In this document: positions 49,975-58,305 of the stretch, piece after piece
Position numbering within the stretch: the stretch's first letter is position 1
Layout of the letters: each line of letters starts with the position of its first letter
NCBI RefSeq assembly: GCF_036173125.1
Contig: NZ_CP108054.1
Location: 6,849,001 to 6,913,000 of the forward strand
Direction of reading: 5' to 3'
Origin: Streptomyces sp. NBC_00286
GTDB taxonomy: Bacteria > Actinomycetota > Actinomycetes > Streptomycetales > Streptomycetaceae
Length of the DNA: 64,000 bases
Position numbers and translations under genes: made by a program
The notes under the pieces: generated by a model
The model's input: only the letters and a program-made list of their open reading frames with translations
What the model was told of the DNA's origin: nothing
The model's database searches: none

Positions 49975-50637
49975 ATGGGAGAGCAGGACATGCCAAGCGG
50001 TCCGTCGGTGGGCCGGGAGAACAGCCCGGCCCCCGGCCCGTCGAACCCGGGCAAGCGCCGCCTCGGCGTCATGGGCGGAACGTTCGACCCGATCCACCAC
50101 GGCCACCTCGTCGCGGCCAGTGAGGTCGCCGCGCAGTTCCACCTCGACGAGGTGGTGTTCGTGCCGACTGGGCAACCGTGGCAGAAGACCGACCGCAAGG
50201 TCTCCCCGGCCGAGGACCGCTATCTGATGACGGTCATCGCGACCGCCGAGAACCCGCAGTTCTCGGTGAGCCGTATCGACATCGACCGCGGCGGCCCGAC
50301 CTACACCACGGACACGCTGCGCGATCTGCGGGCGCTCAATCCCGATACGGACCTCTTCTTCATCACCGGCGCCGACGCGCTCTCCCAGATCCTCACCTGG
50401 CGCGATGCCGAAGAGCTGTTCTCCCTCGCGCACTTCATCGGGGTCACCCGGCCCGGTCATGCGCTGACCGACCCGGGCCTCCCGGAGGGCGGTGTCTCGC
50501 TCGTCGAGGTCCCCGCGCTCGCCATCTCGTCCACGGACTGCCGAGCGAGGGTCGCCAAGGGTGACCCGGTCTGGTATCTGGTGCCGGACGGTGTGGTGCG
50601 TTACATCGACAAGCGTGAGCTGTACCGCGGCGAGTGA
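49975..50637 (+). CDS. nadD: Nicotinate-nucleotide adenylyltransferase
   Basis: 220 residues, converting nicotinate mononucleotide to deamido-NAD. The nucleotidyltransferase motif [11 protein letters not shown] has HHGH at residues 41-44, and ISSTDCR is the C-terminal ISSTxxR motif. About 28 Pro/Gly/Ser-rich residues precede the fold. ATG at 49975 is 8 nt after TAGGGT; a second ATG at 49990 has GGGAGAG upstream and is the alternative. It heads the nadD-lytR-rsfS-phosphatase cluster. Confidence 0.95.
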   Translation: MGEQDMPSGPSVGRENSPAPGPSNPGKRRLGVMGGTFDPIHHGHLVAASEVAAQFHLDEVVFVPTGQPWQKTDRKVSPAEDRYLMTVIATAENPQFSVSRIDIDRGGPTYTTDTLRDLRALNPDTDLFFITGADALSQILTWRDAEELFSLAHFIGVTRPGHALTDPGLPEGGVSLVEVPALAISSTDCRARVAKGDPVWYLVPDGVVRYIDKRELYRGE

Positions 50638-50662
50638 GGCGAGTGAACCGAGAGGGGCGCCG

Positions 50663-52423
50663 GTGAACGACCGATACGACGCTGGGTACGGGGGCGACCA
50701 GAGTTACCAAGGTGATCAGAGTTACGAACTCGTCGGCTACGACGAGTTCGGGCAGCCTGTGTACCGGCAGGTGCCATCGCCTTCCCAGACGCCGTATGGG
50801 TACGACGCCTACGGTGCGCAACAACAGGGGCAGCAGGGCTACGGGTACGACCCGTACGCGCACGGTCAGCAGCAGACGCCGTCCTACGACACCGGCAACG
50901 GCCATCAGCAGCCGGGCGCCTCGTACGGGACATACGGCGCGCAGGGCTCGTACGACCCCTACGGCACGACTGCTCAGGAGACCGCTCCGGCAGCCCCAAA
51001 CTCGTACGACCCCTACGGGCAGCCCGCGGCCAGCGGTCAGCAGCCGCGCGTCGCCGAGCAGACCGCCTACATCCCCCAGCAGGCAGGGCCCGCCGAGCGG
51101 GCGGAGGCCGAGGAGTCGGCGGACGGGCAGCGGGACGACCGTGACTACCGCACCGAGCAGTTCACCTTCGTCGAGGAGCCGACCGACGACTCCGAAGACG
51201 TCATCGACTGGCTGAAGTTCACCGAGAACCGCACCGAACGGCGCGAGGAGGCCCGCCGCCGGGCCCGTGGCCGCGTCGTCGCCCTGGTCGTGGTGTTCGC
51301 CCTGGTCGCGGTCGGCGGTGTCGGCTACCTCTGGTACGCGGGGAAGCTGCCCGGCACGTCGTCGGACGCGAAGACCGGCACCGCGACGGCAGCGGGGGCC
51401 CAGAACCGCGATGTGATCGTCGTCCACCTGCACAACACCAAGGGCGGCGGCACCGCGACGGCGCTGCTCGTCAACAACACCACCACCAAGCAGGGCACCA
51501 CCGTCCTGGTCCCCAACTCCCTTGCCGTGGCGGACGACAACGGCACCACGACCACGCTCGCCAAGTCCGTGGACGACGACGGCACCTCCGGGACGCGTGA
51601 CGCGATCGACACCGTGCTCGGCACGAAGATCGAGGGCACCTGGCGCCTGGACACCCCCTACCTCAGCAACCTCGTCGACCTCGTCGGCAACATCGACATC
51701 GACACCAACGCGAACGTGCCTGACCCGGATGCCAAGCGGAAGGGCGAGGCACCCCTCGTCAACAAGGGCGAGGACCAGACGCTCAGCGGCAAGATGGCCG
51801 TCGCGTACGCCACCTACCGTGGCTCCGGGGAGGCGCAGAACGCGCAGCTCGAGCGGTTCGGGCAGGTCATGCAGGGCGTGCTGCGCAAGGTGTCGTCGGA
51901 TCCGCAGGCCGCGACGACCACCGTGCAGACGCTCGCGCAGATCATCGAGCCCCCCTTGACCGACAAGGACCTGGGCACCTTCCTCGCCAAGCTCGCGGAC
52001 CACGCCAAGGGCGGCGACTACAAGTCCGTGCTGCTGCCGGTCCAGTCGGACGGCAGGCTGAGCACGAAGGCGAGCGACAGCGTGGTCAAGGACGTACTCG
52101 GCGGGGCCGCGAAGAGCCCGGAGCAGGGCGCGGCCGTCCAGGTCGGCATCAGGAACGCCACCGGCAAGAAGGACGCCACCGAGCAGGCCCGCGTCGTCCT
52201 GCTCAACGGCGGCTACGCCTTCGTGGACGCGGGCAGGACCGATACCGCCCAGACGGCATCCCAGATCACGTACGCCGACGCCGCGAAGAAGGCGGACGCG
52301 GTGGAGGTCGCCAAAACGCTGGGCCTGCCGACCAGCTCCGTGAAGAAGGCCAAGGGCGCCTCGAACGCGGATGTGTCGGTGGTGCTCGGACAGGACTACG
52401 AGGTGGGCGCCTCGGCGGGCTGA
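50663..52423 (+). CDS. LytR C-terminal domain protein with divergent LCP-like domain
   Basis: 586 residues. The cytoplasmic N-terminus (1-150) is Tyr/Gln/Gly-rich with repeated YDPYG/YGYD motifs, then an acidic region, and one TM helix at about 198-218. The extracytoplasmic part begins with a domain aligned with LCP proteins (about 250-400), but the Arg residues and the PRDT-type block that bind the polyprenyl pyrophosphate in active LCP enzymes are replaced (for example by LVPNSLAV). A LytR_C domain (AVQVGIRNATGKKDATEQA..., about 490-580) ends the protein. GTG at 50663 has GAGAGGGG upstream. It may be non-catalytic. Confidence 0.85.
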   Translation: MNDRYDAGYGGDQSYQGDQSYELVGYDEFGQPVYRQVPSPSQTPYGYDAYGAQQQGQQGYGYDPYAHGQQQTPSYDTGNGHQQPGASYGTYGAQGSYDPYGTTAQETAPAAPNSYDPYGQPAASGQQPRVAEQTAYIPQQAGPAERAEAEESADGQRDDRDYRTEQFTFVEEPTDDSEDVIDWLKFTENRTERREEARRRARGRVVALVVVFALVAVGGVGYLWYAGKLPGTSSDAKTGTATAAGAQNRDVIVVHLHNTKGGGTATALLVNNTTTKQGTTVLVPNSLAVADDNGTTTTLAKSVDDDGTSGTRDAIDTVLGTKIEGTWRLDTPYLSNLVDLVGNIDIDTNANVPDPDAKRKGEAPLVNKGEDQTLSGKMAVAYATYRGSGEAQNAQLERFGQVMQGVLRKVSSDPQAATTTVQTLAQIIEPPLTDKDLGTFLAKLADHAKGGDYKSVLLPVQSDGRLSTKASDSVVKDVLGGAAKSPEQGAAVQVGIRNATGKKDATEQARVVLLNGGYAFVDAGRTDTAQTASQITYADAAKKADAVEVAKTLGLPTSSVKKAKGASNADVSVVLGQDYEVGASAG

Positions 52424-52545
52424 GGAAGTGGGCGCCTCGGCGGCCAATGCCATGGGCGGGCTAATCGTGGGGCGGTGTCGGCGGTCCGTGAGACCCTTGG
52501 GGTAACCCCTTGGGGACAACTGACCGCCGACGGAAAGCCTTGGTA

Positions 52546-52989
52546 GTGACCGCCACTGACCGCTCTCTCGAGCTCATCAACACCGCCGCGCAGGCGGCCG
52601 CCGACAAGCTCGCGCACGACATCATCGCGTACGACGTCAGCGACGTGCTGTCGATCACGGACGCCTTCCTGCTGGCCTCCGCTCCCAACGACCGCCAGGT
52701 CAAGTCGATCGTCGACGAGATCGAGGAGCGGCTGAACAAGGAACTCGACGCCAAGCCGGTGCGCCGTGAGGGCGACCGCGAGGCCCGCTGGGTGCTGCTC
52801 GACTACGTCGACATCGTGGTGCACGTCCAGCACAGCGAGGAGCGCGTCTTCTACGCCCTGGAGCGGCTCTGGAAGGACTGCCCGGAGCTTGAGCTGCCCG
52901 CCGACGCCAAGGCCACCCGCGGCAAGGCCGCCGAGCACGCCAAGCTCCAGGAAGCCGAGGACGCCGGACTGGGCGGTGAGCTGCGTTGA
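52546..52989 (+). CDS. rsfS: Ribosomal silencing factor RsfS
   Basis: 147 residues. The DUF143/Iojap fold with SITDAFLLASAPNDRQVKSIVDEIEE and WVLLDYVDIVVHVQ. It binds L14 and blocks subunit joining under starvation. GTG at 52546 is preferred over a TTG at 52510; GGAAAG is 9-10 nt upstream. Clustered with nadD as in most bacteria, and overlapping the next gene by 4 nt. Confidence 0.95.
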   Translation: MTATDRSLELINTAAQAAADKLAHDIIAYDVSDVLSITDAFLLASAPNDRQVKSIVDEIEERLNKELDAKPVRREGDREARWVLLDYVDIVVHVQHSEERVFYALERLWKDCPELELPADAKATRGKAAEHAKLQEAEDAGLGGELR

Positions 52990-53678
52990 GCGCGGGAACG
53001 GGGGCCGCGGACGGCAGGCCGCTGTCCGAGTCCGGCAAGGCCGGCCGGGGCCGCCGCGTCATCCTGTGGCGCCACGGACAGACCTCGTGGAACGTGGAGC
53101 GCCGCTTCCAAGGCACGACCGACGTCGAGCTCACCGAGGCCGGCCTCGAGCAGGCCCGCCGCGCTGCCCGGCTGCTCGCCTCCCTCAAGCCGGACGCGAT
53201 CGTCGCCTCGGACCTGAAGCGAGCCGCCGACACGGCCGCCGAGCTGGCCGCCCTCACCACCCTCGACGTCACCCACGACGAGGGCCTGCGCGAGACGTAC
53301 GCGGGCGTCTGGCAGGGCCTGACGCACGAGGAGATAATCGCGCGTTACGGCGACGAGTACGCGGCGTGGAAGCGCGGTCAGCCGGTCCGCCGTGGCGGTG
53401 GCGAACTGGAGACCGAGGTCGCCGACCGCGCCGCCCCCGTGGTGCTCCGGCACGCCGAGAAGCTCCCCGACGAAGGCACGCTCGTGGTGGTCAGCCACGG
53501 CGGCACCATCCGCACCACCATCGGCCGCCTCCTCGGCCTCGACTCGCACCACTGGGAAAGCCTCGGCGGCCTCTCCAACTGCTGCTGGTCCGTCCTCGGC
53601 GAGGGCGCCCGCGGCTGGCGCCTGCTGGAACACAACGCGGGCACGCTGCCCGAGCCGGTCCTGGGAGACGACGACTGA
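52986..53678 (+). CDS. Histidine phosphatase family protein
   Basis: 230 residues. The catalytic RHGQ is at residues 29-32 (VILWRHGQTSWN), the acid residue in LRETYAGVWQG, and the second His in VVVSHGGTIR. It is annotated in many genomes as phosphoglycerate mutase, but cofactor-dependent mutases are longer; broad phosphatase activity is more likely. TTG start at 52986 overlapping the rsfS stop (TTGA), with GGCGGTGAG as ribosome-binding site. Confidence 0.9.
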   Translation: MSAGTGAADGRPLSESGKAGRGRRVILWRHGQTSWNVERRFQGTTDVELTEAGLEQARRAARLLASLKPDAIVASDLKRAADTAAELAALTTLDVTHDEGLRETYAGVWQGLTHEEIIARYGDEYAAWKRGQPVRRGGGELETEVADRAAPVVLRHAEKLPDEGTLVVVSHGGTIRTTIGRLLGLDSHHWESLGGLSNCCWSVLGEGARGWRLLEHNAGTLPEPVLGDDD

Positions 53679-53837
53679 CCCCGTCAGACGGCGACCGACG
53701 CGGAGACCGGCGGCGGTGGGCCTCGGCTCCAGGGGCTCGTAGACCCGTGCCCGCGGACGCGTGGACCCGGATTTCACTTTCCGGCAGGCCACAAGCTAAA
53801 GTTCCTCTTGTTCAGCCCGCCCGGCGGGTGAACGCGA

Positions 53838-53910
53838 GGGGCTATAGCTCAGTTGGTAGAGCACCTGCATGGCATGCAGGGGGTCAGGAGTTCAAATCTC
53901 CTTAGCTCCA
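53838..53910 (+). tRNA. tRNA-Ala (anticodon GGC), copy 1
   Basis: Acceptor GGGGCTA / TAGCTCC (one G-T pair), anticodon loop ATGGCAT giving GGC, canonical T-arm AGTTCAAATCT, discriminator A. CCA is not encoded. TAAAGT near 53797 is a candidate -10. It is identical over 73 nt to the gene at 54690. Confidence 0.95.
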
Positions 53911-53938
53911 CACAGAACACAGGCGCTACGGCGTGAGG

Positions 53939-53970
53939 ATCCCGTTCCCCACAGGGGGAGCGGGATTTTT
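53939..53970 (+). terminator. Intrinsic terminator after tRNA-Ala copy 1
   Basis: ATCCCGTTCCCC pairs with GGGGAGCGGGAT (one T-G pair) around ACAG and is followed by TTTT, 29 nt after the tRNA. Confidence 0.85.
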
Positions 53971-54191
53971 CGTGCCGATCGGCACACTCTTCTTGAATCG
54001 CTTGAGTCACTTGGGCCTGGGAGGCGTATACCTCTTGGGAGGCGCCCCTCGTTGTACGTTCGCGCTGGCCGTGACGGGTATCGCGGCCGCCGTGTCCGGA
54101 CTGGTACGCAGGCGTCGCTGACCGTATTGGTCCGGCCGTGGCAGAATCAAACGGCCGGAAGGGGGCGCGGCCCGACGGGAGGGAGTTGGCG

Positions 54192-54365
54192 ATGCCTGCG
54201 AGCATCCTCGGGGAGGTCGACGACCATCCCGACGCTGAGGTGACACGCGACCGGATCACCCGCCTCGACTGCCCTTCCTGCGGATCGGCCCACGTCGCCC
54301 AAGTTCTCGGCGACAACGGCGGGATCTCCTACGTGTGCACGGCCTGCGGCCACATTTGGAGCTGA
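54192..54365 (+). CDS. Small zinc-ribbon protein (57 aa)
   Basis: The core CPSCGSAHVAQVL...YVCTACGHIW has two CxxC pairs spaced like a zinc ribbon (TFIIS/DksA-like small fold). ATG at 54192 is chosen because GGGAGGGAG lies 8 nt upstream; a GTG at 54138 would add 18 residues. The next gene starts 3 nt after its stop, so they form an operon. Function unknown. Confidence 0.8.
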   Translation: MPASILGEVDDHPDAEVTRDRITRLDCPSCGSAHVAQVLGDNGGISYVCTACGHIWS

Positions 54366-54368
54366 GCG

Positions 54369-54602
54369 ATGGGTGCACACAGGCGGAAGTGCGATTGGTG
54401 CGGCAGTGGTACGCCCATCGTCCGCGACATGGAACCGCTCAACCACGACTACCAGTACTGGTGCGAGGAATGCGCGCGGGCGCTGATCATAAAAGGCGAC
54501 CCGATCGAGACGTACCGAGAGCTGGAGGGTGAGCCGATCTACGGTCGCCTCCTCGACGAGCACTGCACACTCAAACGGTTCTATTCGTTCGCCACGTCCT
54601 GA
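54369..54602 (+). CDS. Small CxxC-rich protein (77 aa)
   Basis: CDWCGSG near the N-terminus and WCEECARAL at about 31-39 form two CxxC pairs that could bind one zinc. The C-terminal half is acidic-aromatic (GDPIETYRELEGEPIYGRLLDEHCTLKRFYSF). It directly follows the zinc-ribbon gene and is probably co-translated. Not recognised. Confidence 0.75.
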   Translation: MGAHRRKCDWCGSGTPIVRDMEPLNHDYQYWCEECARALIIKGDPIETYRELEGEPIYGRLLDEHCTLKRFYSFATS

Positions 54603-54623
54603 CCCGGGGCACCCGTAAACGAT

Positions 54624-54654
54624 TTGGTGGTGCACCGGGAGGACCGTGTAATGT
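54624..54654 (+). promoter_or_regulatory. Candidate promoter of tRNA-Ala copy 2
   Basis: TTGGTG (54624-54629) and TAATGT (54649-54654) with a 19-nt spacer, 35 nt before the tRNA gene. Confidence 0.35.
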
Positions 54655-54689
54655 TGGCGTCGCCGCCGGGTCAACCAGCGGACACGCAA

Positions 54690-54762
54690 GGGGCTATAGC
54701 TCAGTTGGTAGAGCACCTGCATGGCATGCAGGGGGTCAGGAGTTCAAATCTCCTTAGCTCCA
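54690..54762 (+). tRNA. tRNA-Ala (anticodon GGC), copy 2
   Basis: Identical in all 73 nt to the gene at 53838, including the GGC anticodon. CCA is not encoded. It is followed by a perfect 22-bp hairpin. Confidence 0.95.
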
Positions 54763-54779
54763 CAGCAGATGAAGAGAGT

Positions 54780-54825
54780 CATACAGAGGGCGGGCCATCC
54801 GATCGGATGGCCCGCCCTCTGTATG
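54780..54825. terminator. Bidirectional terminator between tRNA-Ala and the NuoF-like gene
   Basis: CATACAGAGGGCGGGCCATC is the start of a perfect palindrome with a 23-bp half and GATC at its centre. It separates the tRNA from the convergent gene ending at 54854. Confidence 0.85.
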
Positions 54826-54853
54826 TACTGCCTCGTGCGTCGTTACGTCGCGT

Positions 54854-56482
54854 TCAGCGGCCGCTGCCGAGCGCGCGGCGGCCGCGGCCCTGGCCGCGCT
54901 GCGACAGGACGGGCAGGTTGTTGCGGGCGGGGCCGCCGGAGTTGTCCTCCTCGATGCGCAGCGCGAGCGCCGGGCAGCGGCGTACGGCGCGCATGGCCTT
55001 CTGCTCGGCGTAGCGCGGCACCTGGGCCTGGGCGACGGTCGGGAACCCGTCGGCGCCCAGCTCGAAGACCTCCGGGAGGATGTCGGCGCACAGGCCGTGC
55101 CCCCGGCACAGCGTCCAGTCGACGTAGATCTTCTGCCGGCTGGGACCCGACTCCAACTGCCCCTGGCCGCCCGGGATACCGGTCGGGGCCCCGCCGCCCT
55201 CGAAGAGCGGCAGCACGCCCTCCACGGGCCTGCCGCAGCCGTTGCCGAGGACGTGCGCGGCCAGGTCGTCGGTGAACGCCTTGAGCGTCGACTCGAGGAA
55301 CATCGCGGAGCCGTCCGGGTGCGAGCACGCACCGCGTCGCTTCACGGCGTGGGCGACCTGCTTGACCGCTTCCAGGGCGGCTGGGCCGCCGCCGTTGAGG
55401 ATGTCCTCCATGCCGCGTGCCGCGGCCGGCAGACCGAGATAGCAGGGACCGCACTGTCCCGCGCTCTCCTCGGCCAGCCACTGCGCCACGCGCAGCGACT
55501 CGCCCAGAGGGCACGTCTCCTGGCTGATCGGGAGGATCGCGCCCGCGCCGAGCGAACCGCCCACCGCCGCGAGGGAGTCACGCGAGACGATCGCCTCGTT
55601 GACCGTGGCCGCGTCGATCCACTTGCCGTGGTAGCCGCCGGTCAGCACGCCCTGCGGGACCGGCGGGGCGCCGGCGAGCTGGAGGACGTACCGCAGCGGC
55701 ACCCCGGTCGGCATCTCGATCACCATGGGGCGGGCGACGGCGCCGGAGACGGTGACCATGACGGTGCCGGGCTCGTCGTACAGGCCGGTGTTGCCGTAGC
55801 GCTCGGAGCCGATGCGTGCGGCGATCGCCAGCTGCGCGAACGTCTCGGCGTTGGACAGCAGCGTGGGAGCACCGCCGACGCCGCTCTGCGAGGCGCTGAT
55901 CTTGCGGCCCGGCGGGATCGCGGGGCCGCCGTCGATGGAGCGGATCAGCGAGGCGGCGGCGCCGGTCACCATCCGTACCGGGTTGCGCTGCACTCGGGCC
56001 CGGAGGACCGAGCCGCGCCGGTTGTTCAGGCCCCGCTCGGCGAGCGCGGACTCCATGGAGCGCTGGGTGGACTCCCGGGTGACACCGACCACGAGGGTGC
56101 GGGCACCGAGTGCCTCCGCGACCAGCAGGGCGCCGTCCAGGATGAGGTGCGGAGCACGGTTGATCAGCACCGTGTCCTTGCGGCAGGCCGGCTCGTCCTC
56201 ACTGCCGTTGACGACGACCACGGGCCTCACGCCGCGCTTGATCGCCGACTCGGCGACCGAACGCAGCTTCTTGTGGAAGGGGAAGCCCGCGCCGCCGCGG
56301 CCCTTCAGGGATATCCGCTCGGCGAGTTGTGCGAGCTGTTCTCCGCCCATCGGCTCGAGCGGACCGTGCACCTTGAGGTGCATGTCCAGGTCGAGTCTTT
56401 CGACCAGGTCGAAACCCGAGGTGAGCTGGGGAAGTCCAACCACACGGACCTCGGGGACATCAGGCAGAGCGGCGTTCACCAA
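54854..56482 (-). CDS. NuoF-like flavoprotein fused to a 3Fe-4S-type ferredoxin
   Basis: 542 residues. The NuoF 51-kDa fold has the FMN/NADH region KGRGGAGFPFHKK and VVVNGSEDEPAC, then an SLBB segment (about 240-300). The N3 cluster motif is ESAGQCGPC: Cys344, Cys347 and Cys386 are present, but the expected first ligand (residue 341) is Ala. A C-terminal ferredoxin domain has Cys459-x5-Cys465 and Cys503-Pro, the 3Fe-4S pattern. It is not part of a nuo operon; its only partner here is the membrane cytochrome upstream, which overlaps it by 7 nt. It is probably an electron-transfer module between a soluble donor and the membrane; donor and acceptor are unknown. Confidence 0.88.
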   Translation of the reverse strand: MVNAALPDVPEVRVVGLPQLTSGFDLVERLDLDMHLKVHGPLEPMGGEQLAQLAERISLKGRGGAGFPFHKKLRSVAESAIKRGVRPVVVVNGSEDEPACRKDTVLINRAPHLILDGALLVAEALGARTLVVGVTRESTQRSMESALAERGLNNRRGSVLRARVQRNPVRMVTGAAASLIRSIDGGPAIPPGRKISASQSGVGGAPTLLSNAETFAQLAIAARIGSERYGNTGLYDEPGTVMVTVSGAVARPMVIEMPTGVPLRYVLQLAGAPPVPQGVLTGGYHGKWIDAATVNEAIVSRDSLAAVGGSLGAGAILPISQETCPLGESLRVAQWLAEESAGQCGPCYLGLPAAARGMEDILNGGGPAALEAVKQVAHAVKRRGACSHPDGSAMFLESTLKAFTDDLAAHVLGNGCGRPVEGVLPLFEGGGAPTGIPGGQGQLESGPSRQKIYVDWTLCRGHGLCADILPEVFELGADGFPTVAQAQVPRYAEQKAMRAVRRCPALALRIEEDNSGGPARNNLPVLSQRGQGRGRRALGSGR

Positions 56483-57840
56483 GAGCCTCCGGAAGGCGCG
56501 TTCCAGGGTTCGCCGGAGCTGGGTGCGTCGAACGCACCGGGCAGCGTTTCAGTGGCGGGACCGCTGTCGTACGTGTCATTCGTGTTGTACGTGCCAAGGG
56601 GGTCGTTCGACTCACCGGTGTCGTAGAAATCATTGGATCCGTACGGCGAGGGGGTGTCGGGAGTCACGTAGGGCATGTTGCCCGTGTCGTAGAGCGGGCT
56701 GTTGTACGGGGCCGGCACCTCCGAGGGCGGCGGCGGGGCCTCGTACAGCTGCGGGGACGGAGCCGGCCAGCGGGGGGCGTTGTCGTCGACGGGCGGGATC
56801 ACCTCCGTGGGCTGCATGTCCGTCGGGAGGCCCTGCATGCGCTGGGTCGGGTCGGGCTGGGCGATGGGGGCCTGGATGCGCGGGATGCTGCCGGTGTTGG
56901 ACACGGCCCGGTAGGCGGCGGAGAAGCCGCCGGTGTCGGTGAGCGGGTTGGACCCGGTGTCTGTGAGCGCTGCGCGCTGACCGGTGTCGTACAGCGAGGC
57001 GCCTGCCCCGGTGTCCGTGAGGGCGGCGCGCTGGCCGGTGTCGTACAGCGAGGCGCCCGACGGGGAACCCGTCCGCTGCCGCGGGACCTTCCCCTCCGGG
57101 AAGCCCGGACGGGAACCGGCGCCCTGCAGCCGGGACTCGGCGGCGGTACGGCGCCCGGGGGGCTCCGCGCGTAGCGTGCCGCTGTTGTTGCCGATCACTT
57201 CCCGGATGCGCTGGGCGACCCGGCGCCTGAACGGCGGCGGAGAGGCCCGCAGAGCCAGCGCCGCGCCGACCGCCGCCAGGCTCAGGCAGTACAGGATCAC
57301 GAAGACCGGCTTGGCCTCGCGGCCGGTGAACAGGCCGTGGATCAGCGCGAAGCACCAGGCCGGGTAGGCCAGGCTGTGCATCATGCGCCAGCGGGACGCG
57401 ACGGGTGCCGAGGTCGCGAAGCGATTGCGCAGGATGCCGGTGATGGCCACGAAGATCATCATCAGGCTGGCCAGGGTGCCCAGGCCGATGAAGAGGGCCC
57501 TGCCCAGCATCTCGTCGTCCGAGCCGACGAGTCCGAACGGGATGATCGCGGCGATCCACGAGGTGTGGCTCAGCGCGAGCTTGGTCCCGATGTGCACCAA
57601 CATGAACACGACCGCGGAGACCGCGGTGATCCGGTGCACCGCCTGCGCCAGCATCCGCTGGCGGGCGTCAAGGAAGATCCTGTCCTGGGCGACGAGTCCC
57701 CAGATCACCGAGGCGCTGAGGCAGACGAGGGACAGGACGCCCGTACCGAAGTTGAGGAACTCCGCGAACGCGTCATCCATCGTGCTGTTCAACTCGCACC
57801 CGGGGCAGTCCGCCGCCAAGGGTTGGCTGTCTGAGATCAC
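56476..57840 (-). CDS. Ferric-reductase-like cytochrome b membrane protein with repetitive tail
   Basis: 454 residues. Residues about 30-205 hold five to six TM helices with two His pairs suited to bind haem (VHRITAV...LVHIG and MMHSLAY...LIHGLF). The C-terminal 230 residues are disordered, Pro/Asp/Thr/Tyr-rich, with repeats LYDTGQRAALTDTG (two copies) and further YDTG units. GTG at 57840 is chosen because GGGAGG lies 6 nt upstream; upstream sequence has no start signal. Paired with the NuoF-like gene, it most likely passes electrons across or into the membrane. Confidence 0.88.
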   Translation of the reverse strand: MISDSQPLAADCPGCELNSTMDDAFAEFLNFGTGVLSLVCLSASVIWGLVAQDRIFLDARQRMLAQAVHRITAVSAVVFMLVHIGTKLALSHTSWIAAIIPFGLVGSDDEMLGRALFIGLGTLASLMMIFVAITGILRNRFATSAPVASRWRMMHSLAYPAWCFALIHGLFTGREAKPVFVILYCLSLAAVGAALALRASPPPFRRRVAQRIREVIGNNSGTLRAEPPGRRTAAESRLQGAGSRPGFPEGKVPRQRTGSPSGASLYDTGQRAALTDTGAGASLYDTGQRAALTDTGSNPLTDTGGFSAAYRAVSNTGSIPRIQAPIAQPDPTQRMQGLPTDMQPTEVIPPVDDNAPRWPAPSPQLYEAPPPPSEVPAPYNSPLYDTGNMPYVTPDTPSPYGSNDFYDTGESNDPLGTYNTNDTYDSGPATETLPGAFDAPSSGEPWNAPSGGSW

Positions 57841-58054
57841 GACATACCTCCCAACATCGCGACGAAGGATATGAGCGACAACGCACCCGCGGTGAATCCA
57901 CCGCGGGTTGAGCAGCCCGGTCGGGGAACCGGGCTGTTGCTGCGTCGAGTGTTCATGGGGGGTGTCTCCCAAACAGTTCGGGGAAGCGGTCCCGCTGCCG
58001 CACTCTAGGCCGAGTACATACCGAGGGGTACGAGGTTTGAGTTATTGCGCCGTT

Positions 58055-58092
58055 ATCTAAGGGTCCTGAGGGGGCTGTGATGTCCCTTAGAT
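58055..58092. promoter_or_regulatory. Inverted repeat ATCTAAGGG-N20-CCCTTAGAT
   Basis: Perfect 9-bp arms (58055-58063 and 58084-58092) in the divergent region between the redox pair and leuS, about 215 nt upstream of the cytochrome gene. The site is AT-rich for this genome. Regulator unknown. Confidence 0.45.
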
Positions 58093-58208
58093 TCCCTTAC
58101 GCGGAGTAACCCTTGACCTTTGTTCAGCTTTTGGTGCCGCAACAAGAGTGTGGCACGCCGTGTCATGTGCCCCTGAAATCTCCGTCGCGGCCCACTCGAC
58201 GGCTGCGG

Positions 58209-58214
58209 TACCCT
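58209..58214 (+). promoter_or_regulatory. -10 hexamer of the leuS transcript
   Basis: TACCCT ends 6 nt before the ATG of the leader peptide, so the leader peptide is probably the first thing on the mRNA and is translated without a leader. Confidence 0.55.
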
Positions 58215-58220
58215 GACGCC

Positions 58221-58259
58221 ATGCGTGCCGTACGCCTTCTGCTTAGCGAGCCGCGCTGA
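58221..58259 (+). CDS. Leucine-rich leader peptide of the leuS attenuator (12 aa)
   Basis: [12 protein letters not shown]. Three consecutive Leu codons CTT CTG CTT (58236-58244), two of them CTT, which is rare in Streptomyces. The stop codon lies in the 5' arm of the following stem (58250-58259). Classical attenuation of leuS by a leader peptide has been predicted for some Streptomyces by comparative genomics, and this arrangement fits it. There is no ribosome-binding site; it is probably leaderless. Confidence 0.75.
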   Translation: MRAVRLLLSEPR

Positions 58260-58303
58260 CCAGTCCCGGCCACCGACGATTCCGTGGCCGGAATCAGCGC
58301 GGC
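58250..58303 (+). promoter_or_regulatory. Pause/regulatory stem of the leuS attenuator
   Basis: GCCGCGCTGA (58250-58259) pairs with TCAGCGCGGC (58294-58303), with nested CCGGCCAC (58266-58273) and GTGGCCGG (58284-58291). It overlaps the end of the leader peptide gene, so ribosome position would decide whether it forms. Confidence 0.7.
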
Positions 58304-58305
58304 GT

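Noticed and set aside
53869..54243. Open frames overlapping tRNA-Ala and its terminator
   Set aside because: They read through the tRNA and an intrinsic terminator and have no conserved features.
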